Positions 26,481-35,225 of a stretch of 64,000 nt of DNA are shown here, one piece after another. The notes beneath the pieces were generated by a model. That model saw nothing but the letters and a program-made list of their open reading frames with translations, had not been told where the DNA came from and searched no databases. Within the stretch, counting starts at the first letter, position 1. The number at the start of each line of letters is the position of its first letter. The position numbers were made by a program, and so were the translations under genes. The stretch lies in NCBI GenBank assembly GCA_050942875.1, contig JBMNOD010000009.1, positions 1 to 64,000 on the forward strand, in the 5' to 3' direction. The DNA is from JAAZAI01 sp050942875 (GTDB taxonomy: Bacteria > Verrucomicrobiota > Kiritimatiellia > RFP12 > UBA3636).

Positions 26481-28151
26481 CTACTTGGTCTTGCACCGTG
26501 ATATTCGGCGATCACGCATCTTCGTCCAGATCTGTTTGAGCATCAGGCACTCGGAAGAGCTCAACCCTAGCGAATCACGAAGTACAGCTGTGTCATTGTA
26601 TTCCAGGACGTCTGTCAGTCGTCCATTTCTTATCAATTGATCAGCTTCGTCAACAGGCATCGCGCCATCCAGAGTGCGTGGAACTAACAAGTGCTCTGCT
26701 TCAGTGGGTTCTAGTTCCAACACGCCACCACCATAGCTACGTCCTTCGATTTCAGCAGAAGCGGCAGTCATGTGGGTATAGATGTTGGATGCAAGTTTTG
26801 CTGCGGATGTCTGACACCTCACACGGTGGATTGTGTCAGTCGATGTGGCTTCTGCTTCGTTTAAAACGACGCGAGGGAAGTCGTATATCTGCCGGAAGAG
26901 GAAACAGTCTGGTTGCCAGACTGCAGGAACGTTGTACCATGGATTTCGAATGCTGCATTTGTACCCACGATGAGCGCCGCGTTCTTCTCCTTCGGCGATC
27001 ATTCGTTGAAGGCCAGGCGTGAATGCGGACAAACTATGCGATGCCAAATGAAGTAGAAAGACTGGCTTGCCCTCCTGAGCCATAACGTTCATTTCCTGAT
27101 CCCTTAAGACTGCGCCGCGAAGTTGTGCAGATCGTCCTATCAGTGGCACCACAAAAGCTGAGACATCAAATGAATCTACTTGCTGTTGATCAAGGACGAA
27201 GAATCCATTGTTTCCTGTGACCACGCCTACGTTCACTGTGCCATGTTCACTTAATGTCGTGACATCTTTATGTCTGCGTAGTGCGCGCATAAAGTCAATT
27301 TCGTCGGCGTCCAGGAAGTACTTTAGCCACTTCTCCGTGTCGTGCTGAACATACTTCGGTTTTGGTCGGTGCTTGTCATTGCCAGGGTCGGTCTTTAACA
27401 GCTCATTCACGCTGTCTTTCGCAACAAGCGTGATGTTGCACTTGTTCTGGGGATCAGGTGCGATCTTGCCTTCTGCAAGCAAGAGAACGACCTCCTGCTC
27501 CGCGTTTTCGAAAAACATTTCATTGCAGGCGTAGATTGTAATACGACGGAATGAGTCAACTAGGCGTTGGCGCAACTGTCCTGCGTAAGCCACTTGCATC
27601 ACTTCTGCCGGAATAACCATCGCAAGTCGTCCGCCTTCACGTAGCGTTAGCATTGCACCAAGTACGAAGGGCGCCCAGATGTTCGTTAGCCGGTTTGGAC
27701 GCATCCCTTGTGCTTGCAGGATGCTCATTGCGATGCTACGGGATGGCTCGGGGAAGTTCTGATAACGGATGAAGGGGGGGTTCCCCAGCACGACATCGAA
27801 CTGGGGTTCTTTGATATGGTTGTCAAGCCACTTGAAGAAGTCGTCATTGATCACCGTCGCCCATTCAGGTGCCAGTGCGCGCGCCTTGTCTGCCTCCTCC
27901 TTGATGATTTCAATGGCTGTGATCTGGATTGGTCTTTTTTTCTGCTGAGAGTTTTTGTTCTTGATGGCTTTTACAGCAGCAGTTAGAAAAACCCCGTCTC
28001 CGCAGCTGGGCTCAAGGACACAATCGCTTCCTGAACGGATCGCCCACTTGGTCAACCATTCGGCGACTGATGACGGTGTGTAGTACCCACCGCGTAGTTT
28101 TGTCGCGGAGGGTTTTGGAAGAGTGCTCATATCGTAATTGCGGGTTGTCAT
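26481..28151 (-). CDS. N6-adenine DNA methyltransferase (Eco57I/TaqI class)
   Basis: 556 residues. An N-terminal Rossmann methylase domain carries the AdoMet motif LEPSCGDGVFL (motif I, with GYYTPSSVAEWL before it) and the catalytic NPPF (motif IV) near residue 122. A C-terminal target-recognition region follows (about 300-540). The gamma order of motifs and NPPF match M.TaqI/Eco57I-type N6-adenine methylases. ATG 28151 is chosen because it overlaps the stop of the zinc-ribbon gene as ATGA; an upstream start would run through that gene. It protects host DNA from the convergent nuclease. Codon use and GC content are unlike the neighbouring metabolic genes, which points to acquisition. Confidence 0.85.
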   Translation of the reverse strand: MTTRNYDMSTLPKPSATKLRGGYYTPSSVAEWLTKWAIRSGSDCVLEPSCGDGVFLTAAVKAIKNKNSQQKKRPIQITAIEIIKEEADKARALAPEWATVINDDFFKWLDNHIKEPQFDVVLGNPPFIRYQNFPEPSRSIAMSILQAQGMRPNRLTNIWAPFVLGAMLTLREGGRLAMVIPAEVMQVAYAGQLRQRLVDSFRRITIYACNEMFFENAEQEVVLLLAEGKIAPDPQNKCNITLVAKDSVNELLKTDPGNDKHRPKPKYVQHDTEKWLKYFLDADEIDFMRALRRHKDVTTLSEHGTVNVGVVTGNNGFFVLDQQQVDSFDVSAFVVPLIGRSAQLRGAVLRDQEMNVMAQEGKPVFLLHLASHSLSAFTPGLQRMIAEGEERGAHRGYKCSIRNPWYNVPAVWQPDCFLFRQIYDFPRVVLNEAEATSTDTIHRVRCQTSAAKLASNIYTHMTAASAEIEGRSYGGGVLELEPTEAEHLLVPRTLDGAMPVDEADQLIRNGRLTDVLEYNDTAVLRDSLGLSSSECLMLKQIWTKMRDRRISRCKTK

Positions 28152-28318
28152 GTGGCTTGGTTTTGTCTGGGATGTTTGTGATTGTTCCGTCGCCGAGGTG
28201 TGTTCCAATACGGGCTTTTGCATTGCGGACAAACAGTCGGCAGTTTCCGTTTTTCACGCGGAACCCATTCGTGACCGCATCGGTCGCATCTAAATCCAGA
28301 TAATTTTATTACAGACAT
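28148..28318 (-). CDS. Zinc-ribbon microprotein coupled to the DNA methylase
   Basis: 56 residues with two CxxC knuckles, FRCDRCGHEW and TVCPQCKSPYWNTPRR, then a basic tail. This is a treble-clef/zinc-ribbon shape seen in small DNA-binding or antitoxin-like proteins. ATG 28318 is preferred over one 12 codons upstream because a full TTGACA/TATTCT promoter ends 7 bases before it and the family sequence starts here. The stop overlaps the methylase start (ATGA), so the two are translated together. It could be a controller protein for the restriction system or a specificity accessory; neither is shown. Confidence 0.75.
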   Translation of the reverse strand: MSVIKLSGFRCDRCGHEWVPREKRKLPTVCPQCKSPYWNTPRRRNNHKHPRQNQAT

Positions 28319-28325
28319 GGGGGGC

Positions 28326-28354
28326 AGAATACTTTTTTGCGTGGGGAATGTCAA
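28326..28354 (-). promoter_or_regulatory. Promoter of the zinc-ribbon/methylase operon
   Basis: On the minus strand: TTGACA (28354-28349), 17 bases, TATTCT (28331-28326), then 7 bases to the ATG at 28318. No ribosome site fits in that gap, so the transcript should be leaderless. Confidence 0.65.
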
Positions 28355-28526
28355 GGCATATTATATTACTGATGAGAATATAGTATTCTATATATACCAT
28401 TAAGTTGATTAGACAACTACCTGTCCTAACGCCAGGCGAGCGGGAGGCGCACCACATGACGCCCTTGATGCCCATTCGGTTTCTTGTGCTGCCTATTATA
28501 CGTTGACCTCCCGCCCGGCCATGGAT

Positions 28527-28735
28527 GGGTGTGTGTCAGAATCGTAACATGGTTCCTTGAGTTTCCATGAAACATGGAGGCTTTCTTGATGCCAAATTCA
28601 AAATCAACAGGCACATTGGACGTGGGAGCGGCATCCTGCCAGTCCTCACATCCCTGTGTAGGGAGTAGTATGGCAATGAAAACACACCTCCTGAATCAGG
28701 AAGGGACAGCGATGGTGCAGGGTGTGGTTCAATTG
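28527..28735 (-). repeat. Dispersed repeat, copy B, uninterrupted
   Basis: Inverted relative to copy A, with which it shares a 128-base near-identical block (28527-28654) and a diverged block (28655-28735). It lies in the 640-base gene-free stretch between the restriction system and the membrane/MBL pair (28319-28958). I see nothing else in that stretch apart from AT-rich DNA near 28330-28420 and 28740-28958. It contains no credible gene. Confidence 0.75.
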
Positions 28736-28958
28736 CAGTGAAAGTACTACACCAAAATCCCTTTCAAAACATAGCGGGTAGGCAATACCGGATTTGTCTG
28801 TTACTTTATTTGACACACCCGACCATCCGACCTTTTTTTCTCATTCTAAAATCTTTTGTTGACGAATGCATGGAATTTAGGTTACAGTCAATCAATTCCG
28901 GAATTGTTTTTTGGGGCATGGTCTATTGATTGGTAGTTGAAAAGGATAATAACTAAGC

Positions 28959-29450
28959 ATGAAGGATGTTCTCGACAAGCTTTCATCGTATAATATCTTC
29001 AATTATCTGCTACCCGGAGTTGTCTTTGTAGCATTGGCAGAACTTTTCTTGAGCAGGTCGTTTATTCAAAAAGATGTTCTTGTAGGTCTATTTTTCTATT
29101 ACTTTATTGGTATGATCATCAGTCGAGTCGGATCATTGGTTGTAGAACCATTGCTTAAGAAGACCTCGTTTGTTTGTTTCGCCGCTTATGCGGATTTCGT
29201 GAACGTGACCAAAACGGATCCGAAGGTTGAAGTTTTGTCTGAGCAGAATAACATGTATCGTACGTTTTGCGCACTGTTTATTTTATTAATCTTTCTTCGT
29301 ATCTATGAAGCCATAGAAGACTGGTGTCCGGTGATTAAGAAAGCCACTCCTTTTATTGCTGTAATTTTTCTTGTTATTCTGTTCTTGTTTTCCTACAGGA
29401 AACAGACTTTATACATAACTAAGAGGGTGGAGGCAAATAGATTGCTATGA
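28959..29450 (+). CDS. Small membrane protein of a two-gene accessory module
   Basis: 163 residues, no recognised family. Hydrophobic segments lie near residues 14-32, 40-62, 108-125 and 133-150. A conserved-looking charged loop in the middle (FAAYADFVNVTKTDPKVEVL) would face one side, and a basic C-terminus (KRVEANRLL) follows. A purine-rich AAAAGGA lies about 14 bases before the ATG. The gene overlaps the MBL-fold gene as ATGA, so the pair is made together. Composition is strongly AT-rich compared with the chromosome. Membrane protein plus MBL enzyme, next to a restriction system, resembles a defence or toxin module, but nothing in the sequence proves it. Confidence 0.7.
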   Translation: MKDVLDKLSSYNIFNYLLPGVVFVALAELFLSRSFIQKDVLVGLFFYYFIGMIISRVGSLVVEPLLKKTSFVCFAAYADFVNVTKTDPKVEVLSEQNNMYRTFCALFILLIFLRIYEAIEDWCPVIKKATPFIAVIFLVILFLFSYRKQTLYITKRVEANRLL

Positions 29451-30334
29451 GTATCGTGAAATCTATATCTGTTGGCGATGGTGATATGTTCTATATCAAG
29501 CATGATAGCGATAGCTTTACCATAATTGACTGTTGCATGTCGGAAGAAAACAAGGATGCCATCATCAAGGAAATCAAGTCGGAGTCCTCCGACAAAGGTA
29601 TATTTCGATTCATTTCCACACATCCTGATGATGATCATATCAGATATCTTGTGGAGCTGGATGATGCAATAAATATTTTGAATTTCTACTGCGTGGCAAA
29701 TGAAGCTACTAAGTCAGATAAGACGGATGATTTCAATCGTTATTGCAATTTGAGAGATGATGCAAAAAAGGCTTTCCATGTGTATTGCCATTGCAAGAGG
29801 AAATGGCTTAACCAGAGTGATGATGAACGAGATGGTGCAGGAATCTCTTTTCTCTGGCCTATCATGTCTAATAAACATTATCAATCTGCTCTGGTCGAAG
29901 CTAAGAAGGGAAACAGCCCGAACAATATCTCCTGTGTGATAAAATACAGCTTGAAACAAGGTGCCACATTGCTGTGGATGGGAGACCTTACGTCTGAATT
30001 TATGGAGGAGATCAAGGGTGATTTTACGCCTGACGAAGCTGATATTCTTTTTGCACCACACCATGGTCGGAACAGTGGAAAAGTTCCGAGTGAATGGCTT
30101 GAGGCAATTAATCCGAAAATTGTAGTCGTCGGTGAAGCTCCGTCAAGTACCCTGAACTATTACAAAGGGTACAATACGATTACTCAGAATTCTGCAGGGA
30201 ACATTGTATTTGAGTGTGACGTGGACAAAGTCCATGTTTATGTCTCAAACGAAAATTATTCTGTCAACTTTCTTGACGATGATAAGAAAGCCAATACGTA
30301 TGGTTGTTATATTGGAACCCTAAATTTAATTTAA
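29447..30334 (+). CDS. Metallo-beta-lactamase-fold hydrolase (ComEC-like MBL branch)
   Basis: 295 residues. The N-terminal strands (SISVGDGDMFYIKHDSDSFTIIDC) and the metal loop STHPDDDHI mark an MBL fold: His59, Asp61-Asp63 and His64, so the usual His-x-His-x-Asp-His appears as His-x-Asp-Asp-Asp-His. Later ligand regions are LLWMGDLTSEFM and FAPHHGRNSGK. This is the pattern of the free-standing ComEC/Rec2-like MBL branch, whose known members hydrolyse phosphodiesters or act on nucleotides; the substrate here is unknown. It is coupled to the membrane protein upstream by an ATGA overlap. The stop is followed directly by the MITE-like element. Confidence 0.78.
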   Translation: MSIVKSISVGDGDMFYIKHDSDSFTIIDCCMSEENKDAIIKEIKSESSDKGIFRFISTHPDDDHIRYLVELDDAINILNFYCVANEATKSDKTDDFNRYCNLRDDAKKAFHVYCHCKRKWLNQSDDERDGAGISFLWPIMSNKHYQSALVEAKKGNSPNNISCVIKYSLKQGATLLWMGDLTSEFMEEIKGDFTPDEADILFAPHHGRNSGKVPSEWLEAINPKIVVVGEAPSSTLNYYKGYNTITQNSAGNIVFECDVDKVHVYVSNENYSVNFLDDDKKANTYGCYIGTLNLI

Positions 30335-30335
30335 C

Positions 30336-30439
30336 CTAGGGCGCTTTAAAAACAGCATAGCTGCACGCTTTAAACCAGGGTTCGGCGTCTTGGGGCAGGA
30401 GGACAAAATGCGGCCACTGATTTTCTTAAAGCGCTCTAG
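30336..30439. mobile_element. MITE-like element with 14-bp terminal inverted repeats
   Basis: CTAGGGCGCTTTAA at 30336-30349 and, inverted, TTAAAGCGCTCTAG at 30426-30439: 13 of 14 positions pair. The 104-base unit carries no gene. It sits 1 base after the stop of the MBL gene and may also terminate its transcript. The rest of 30440-30624 holds no recognisable gene. Confidence 0.5.
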
Positions 30440-30624
30440 TTCGGTACGGGGGCAAGCTTTTGAAAAAATGATGCGCAGAGGATGAGATCATTACCGAATT
30501 CCGCTTTATAACGTCGCGCATCATCACGTAAAGACGGCATTGCTCCGTCTTGCTTCGTATGCGATTGAGTCAGTTCTTGGCTCTTCGTTGGGTTAACAAA
30601 TCGACAAAGTTTACTGAACCCTCT

Positions 30625-30660
30625 CCGCGAGTCGTTAATTAACGGCTCGCGGCCTTTTTC
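30625..30660. terminator. 28-base near-perfect palindrome with T-tract
   Basis: CCGCGAGTCGTTAA (30625-30638) pairs with TTAACGGCTCGCGG (30639-30652) with a single G-U-type mismatch and is followed by CCTTTTTC on the plus strand. It therefore terminates plus-strand transcripts from the island, while its right arm contains the stop codon of the minus-strand M60 gene (30641-30639). The design matches the palindrome at 21401-21430. Confidence 0.65.
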
Positions 30661-33600
30661 TTGTTCCACGCTTTTTCGATGTCGGGGAGTTTGGCCTCGG
30701 GGACGCCGAGGGCTTTGAGCACGGCCTTGGCGAGGAGCTTGTGGCCTTCCCAGACGGGGTGGACGCCGTCGTAGGTGAAGTGGCGTCCGCTGTCGGGCGG
30801 GAGGGTCGCGAGGGCGGCGATCTGGTCGGCGCGGGGGTCGGCGAGCGGGAGCCCGCGAGCCTTGGCCTCGGCGCGGATGAAGTCGGCGTAGGGGTCGAGG
30901 ATGCGGTTCTTCTCGAACGCGGGGTCTTCCTGGATGAGCGTCGGCGTCATGGCGACGACGAGCACGCCGGCGGTCGCCGCCTTGTTGTAGATGGCGCGGA
31001 CGTTGTGCATGTAGTCCTCAAGCTCGACGCCGCGCCCCCAGTCGTAGCCCCAGACGTCGTTCACGCCGCACGAGACCGTCATGATCTTGATTTCGGGGTT
31101 TGCCAGAATGGCGCCGCTGCGGTTGAGCATGTCGCCGGAATGGTTGCCGTCGACCCCGGCGAGGACCTTGTTGACGTTGGTGACGCCGACGGTCTCCAGC
31201 CCTTGGAGGACCAGGTCGATGTAGCCGAACTTTTCGCCGCCGAGGCGGGTGATCGAGTCGCCGAGGAAGGCGATGGTGTCGCCGGGGCGGACGAGCAGGC
31301 CGTTGGCGTCGCGTTCGGTTTTCGGCGTCGGGACGGCGGGGGGCGATTTTCGGAGCCGTTGGATCGAGAAGACCTCGGCCGGCGCGACGGCGGAGTCCTC
31401 TTCGCAGGGACGGCGCGCCCCAAAGCCTTCGGAGCTGGTCCGGGACACGCAGAAGTCGCCGATCATGAGCCCGTAGGGCTGGAGGGCGATGTTGCCGGGC
31501 CAGTCGGCGATGCGGGCGGCGCCCGTCTCGGCGGCGGTTCGCCGCCGCCACGGCCAGGCGCGGCCGTGCGCGAAGAGGCCGCCGCCGCGCTCGACCCAAC
31601 GGGCGAGGGATGCGGCTTCGGCGGCTGAAAGGCGTCCGACGTCCCTGACTTGCACTTCGCCGAGCGCGCCGCCTTCAAGCCATGTCTGCGCATTCCGGCG
31701 GAAGATGGCGTTGTCGCCGAGGCTTTCGTCGAAGACGTCGTCCGCGACGACGACGACGCGGCCCTTGCCGTGGAAGGCGGCGGCGGCCATGCAGGCGGGC
31801 GAGCGGTCCCAGTTGCGCGCGGCGACGAGGGGGAAGGCGTTCGTGGCGGTCACATAGACCGGGCCGGGAAGTCCGGCGGAGTCGAGGAAGCGCACGCCGC
31901 GGACGAGGTCGGCGCGGGCGGCGAGAGCCGCCGGCGACAGCGGTTCCGCGCCGGCGGGGAGTTGCGGTGCAAGCGCGATTTCCGCCGGCATGCAGACGCG
32001 CAGTCCGACGGCGCCGTGCGCCGTTCCGGGGTCGCAGAGGTCGCCAAGCCAGCGTTGCCAGTTGGCGGCGGCATCGGCGCTGCCGAAGCGGCTGCTCCAG
32101 TAGGAGCCGCCGCGCATGACGCGCCGGGGCGCCTTGGAGTCGCGGGGTTCGGGCGGTCCCTGGGGATCCTTGCCCGAAACGTCTGGCGCCTCGCCGGCCG
32201 GCCAGAACCAGTCGAGGCAGTGTTCGTAGACGTTGCCGTGCGTGTCGTAGAGGCCCCAGGCGTTGGGGAGGTAGCTGCCTGCGGGCGCCGTTCCGTAGGG
32301 CGTCTTCGTCTCGGGCTTGAGCGTCTCGCCGGGGGGCGGCTCGCCGCCGTTGCCGGCGTAGCGTCCCAGCTTGTCGAGCACATGGTCGCAACGGACGTTG
32401 TTCGTGGAGTAGGGCTGGGGATCCTCTCCGTTGTTCCACTTGTTGGTTGTGCCGGCGCGGGCGGCGTATTCCCACTGGGCCTCGGTCGGCAGGTCGAATT
32501 CAATTTGGCTGCCGGCCAGGGCGCGGAGCCTGCCGAGGAACGAGTTCGCGGCGACCTGCCGGCCCGTCTTGGGCCAGTTGATGCCGTCGCCGGTGGAGCC
32601 GCGGGCTTCGTTGTGGGAGACGCCGTTGACGGGGCGGGTCTCGCGATCGCCCTTGGCGCCGAAGCAGTTCGGCTTCCAGGTTTCCATCACGTTGAACCAC
32701 TGCCGCTGCGTGACTTCGTAGATGGCGAGGTAGTAGGGGCTGCTGATTTCGATTTCGCGCTCGGCGTCCGAAGCCTTCGGGTCGGCTCCGGGGCGTCCGA
32801 TGCGCGTCGGCGCCGGGGTCGGCTCGATCCGGCGGAACAGCATCCAATCGGTCTTCCAGCGGACGTCCCGCTCGCCGCCGGGGACGGCCTCGCGCGAGGG
32901 GTACGTTTCGATCTTGCCGGCGTCCGGCCCGGCGAGGCAGACGCCCAGATAAAGCCCGGTGATGGGCTTGGAAGGCGGGGAGACATACGGCGTCTGCACC
33001 AGCCCCTTGGTGATGCGCGGGTCGGCGGGCGGGAGCTTCGAGCAGTCGGCGAGCGTCTCGGGCGAGAGCGGAATGGACCAGACGTCCATTGCGGCCGCGA
33101 GGTCGGCGTTTGCGGCGGCGCTGATCTCGCGGGCGAAGATGTTCCACTTTTCTGCGTTGTTGGCAGGGCGGCGGAAGCCGGGCTGCCGATAGCGGGCGAA
33201 GGTCTGGATGAAGACGTCCCAGCCATACGCCTCCTTGATGCGGAGGTACATGTCGAGCGCGAGGAACGGATTGGCCTTCCAGTCGTCGAATTTCCTGCCT
33301 TTGGCGACCCACCGCTTCACGCGGGAGTCCTGTTGGCGACGGCCCGAGGGGAAGCGCTCTTCCCGGATGTTGGCGCCGCAGACGGTTTCGATGATGTAGC
33401 AGGTGAAGAGGTTGACCGTGACTTCGGCCGTCCCCTCGGGCGTCCAGTCGCCATGCTGGTGGTTGTGCCCGATTTCGTGGAAGGGGCCCCAGCCTTCGCC
33501 ACGTTCGAGGCCGTCCTTGTCGATCACCCAGTCGAGCGGGTTCCCGGTGTTGACGTGGTACATGAGCGGATAGCCGTTGTGAAGCCATCCGGTGGCGAGC

Positions 33601-35225
33601 TGGACGTCGGAGCAGATGCGTTCGGGCGATTCGCGCCGATCCCATTGCGCCAGATGCTGGGCGGCATCGAGCGCGCGATCCCAGAACGCGGCGATCCATT
33701 CCGGGTCGGCGACTTGCGCCAGTTGCGAAGTCTGCACCGTGAGGATGAAGTTCGTGCCTTCGATCTCGCCGTAGGGGGCGCCGGTCTTGGCGCAGTCGCG
33801 GATGAAGGCGTCGTTGGCGTCGCGTCCGAGCTTGAACCACGGCGCCATCACGCCGCCGTCAAGGCCGACGTCCACGCGGCGCTTCCTCGCTCCTTTGGGA
33901 ACCACGATGTAGACGAGTCCGCCATACGGCGTGGCGAACGTCGTCGTCTCCTTGACGAGCGGGATTTCGATCGTCACCCGGGGCGCTCGGCGCCACTCGT
34001 CGCAGCCGCTGAGGTCGTCCGCCGTCGAGCCGACGCGCACTTTGAGTCCGAGGTCGAGGGCGTCTTTGTCGAGCGTGACCGTCAGAGCCTGCCCGGCGGG
34101 GGCGAAGACGCCGGTCGAATGCCAGCGCGGAATGGCGAGATCGATGCCGACGCACCTCTGGATCGACGGCGTGTCGGGCTTGACGAGGCCGGGATAGACG
34201 GCGGCGGCGGGGTCGGCGGGCCAGAGCTTTTCGGGCTCCGCCAGCCATGCGTTCTTGCGCGCGGTGATGGCCAGGCGGGCGAAGACGGATTCCGAGCCGA
34301 CCGGCTTGTCCGGCGACGGAAGGGCCGAGGCTTCGGGGCGCGAGGCCAGTTCCAGCAGCTTGGCGTCCACGTCGGGGCGGACGCCGTTCGGAAGCGCATC
34401 GATCAAATGCGTGAGCGTCTTGGTGACCTGCTTGCGTTCGGCGGTCGATGCGAACTCCCCCTTGATTGCGAGCGCGAGCGCGTCGTCCACCAGCGTGCCG
34501 GACGGGATCTTGTCGCAGGCCGTCGGGAACGCGCCGTCGATGCGCGACGAGCCGACGCTGCCCATCAAGATGCCCATGGGGCCGATCACGCGGTTGTCGA
34601 TGAAGTCCTCGGCAAAATTGGCGTCTGGCGCGTAGTAGAGAAAGCCCCAGCCGAGGCCGGCGGCGACGAGTCCGCCGCCTTGCTTCACGAAGTCGAGGAC
34701 GGGCGGCACTTCGTCCTTCTGGAAATTGCCGGCGATCAGGACGTCGAAGCCTTTCAGCTTGTCGGCATGGCTGATCATTTCGACATCCTTGAATCCAAGT
34801 TCCTTGAAGGCTTCGACCGCCTTGGCGTTGCGCAAGACGGCGATTTTGGCCTTGGATTTTCCGCCTGCGACCCAATCGACCGACTGCTTGAGGAACGTGG
34901 CGGTGTCGCGTTGGAAGGGGCGGCTTGTGAGGTAGGCGGGGTGCGCGAGGTAGACCGCGCGCCCGCGCCCATGGAACGCCCCGGCGGCGGCGAAGGCGCA
35001 CGTGCCATCGTAGTTGCGGCACTCGGCGAGCGGGAAGGCGTCGTCGCCCATCAAGATCAGCGGCCCCGGCAGCGCCCCGCCGCCGACGTCGATGGCGTCG
35101 ACGTCCTTGAGGATCTGCGCCCTCGCGGCCTCTCGCGCCTCGGGCGGGGCTCCCGGTGCCGACAAGGCGCTGAAGGAAACGAGGGCGAAGAGGGTGAAAA
35201 AGGCAATGGAGGAAAATTTGTTCAT
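30639..35225 (-). CDS. Giant secreted M60-like peptidase / FGE-like / SGNH hydrolase fusion
   Basis: 1528 residues. A signal peptide (MNKFSSIAFFTLFALVSFSA) starts at ATG 35225, the same leader as in the esterase at 39206. Order of modules: a ThuA/glutaminase-like region (about 30-230); an M60 enhancin/mucinase-type peptidase with HEIGHNHQ (His583, Glu584, His587) and GTAEVTVNLF supplying the downstream Glu; a formylglycine-generating-enzyme-like domain (about 820-1080: YYLAIYEVTQRQWF, DLPTEAQWEYAARAG, GNVYEHCLDW, RVMRGGSYW); a second ThuA-like region (about 1100-1300); and an SGNH esterase (about 1310-1510: FLGDSIT, CGVND, YDGVHP). M60 enzymes cleave mucin-like glycoproteins, and the esterase would strip acyl groups. 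FGE-like domains in such fusions often lack oxidase activity and may bind ligands. No SD is visible. Confidence 0.85.
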   Translation of the reverse strand: MNKFSSIAFFTLFALVSFSALSAPGAPPEAREAARAQILKDVDAIDVGGGALPGPLILMGDDAFPLAECRNYDGTCAFAAAGAFHGRGRAVYLAHPAYLTSRPFQRDTATFLKQSVDWVAGGKSKAKIAVLRNAKAVEAFKELGFKDVEMISHADKLKGFDVLIAGNFQKDEVPPVLDFVKQGGGLVAAGLGWGFLYYAPDANFAEDFIDNRVIGPMGILMGSVGSSRIDGAFPTACDKIPSGTLVDDALALAIKGEFASTAERKQVTKTLTHLIDALPNGVRPDVDAKLLELASRPEASALPSPDKPVGSESVFARLAITARKNAWLAEPEKLWPADPAAAVYPGLVKPDTPSIQRCVGIDLAIPRWHSTGVFAPAGQALTVTLDKDALDLGLKVRVGSTADDLSGCDEWRRAPRVTIEIPLVKETTTFATPYGGLVYIVVPKGARKRRVDVGLDGGVMAPWFKLGRDANDAFIRDCAKTGAPYGEIEGTNFILTVQTSQLAQVADPEWIAAFWDRALDAAQHLAQWDRRESPERICSDVQLATGWLHNGYPLMYHVNTGNPLDWVIDKDGLERGEGWGPFHEIGHNHQHGDWTPEGTAEVTVNLFTCYIIETVCGANIREERFPSGRRQQDSRVKRWVAKGRKFDDWKANPFLALDMYLRIKEAYGWDVFIQTFARYRQPGFRRPANNAEKWNIFAREISAAANADLAAAMDVWSIPLSPETLADCSKLPPADPRITKGLVQTPYVSPPSKPITGLYLGVCLAGPDAGKIETYPSREAVPGGERDVRWKTDWMLFRRIEPTPAPTRIGRPGADPKASDAEREIEISSPYYLAIYEVTQRQWFNVMETWKPNCFGAKGDRETRPVNGVSHNEARGSTGDGINWPKTGRQVAANSFLGRLRALAGSQIEFDLPTEAQWEYAARAGTTNKWNNGEDPQPYSTNNVRCDHVLDKLGRYAGNGGEPPPGETLKPETKTPYGTAPAGSYLPNAWGLYDTHGNVYEHCLDWFWPAGEAPDVSGKDPQGPPEPRDSKAPRRVMRGGSYWSSRFGSADAAANWQRWLGDLCDPGTAHGAVGLRVCMPAEIALAPQLPAGAEPLSPAALAARADLVRGVRFLDSAGLPGPVYVTATNAFPLVAARNWDRSPACMAAAAFHGKGRVVVVADDVFDESLGDNAIFRRNAQTWLEGGALGEVQVRDVGRLSAAEAASLARWVERGGGLFAHGRAWPWRRRTAAETGAARIADWPGNIALQPYGLMIGDFCVSRTSSEGFGARRPCEEDSAVAPAEVFSIQRLRKSPPAVPTPKTERDANGLLVRPGDTIAFLGDSITRLGGEKFGYIDLVLQGLETVGVTNVNKVLAGVDGNHSGDMLNRSGAILANPEIKIMTVSCGVNDVWGYDWGRGVELEDYMHNVRAIYNKAATAGVLVVAMTPTLIQEDPAFEKNRILDPYADFIRAEAKARGLPLADPRADQIAALATLPPDSGRHFTYDGVHPVWEGHKLLAKAVLKALGVPEAKLPDIEKAWNKKKAASR

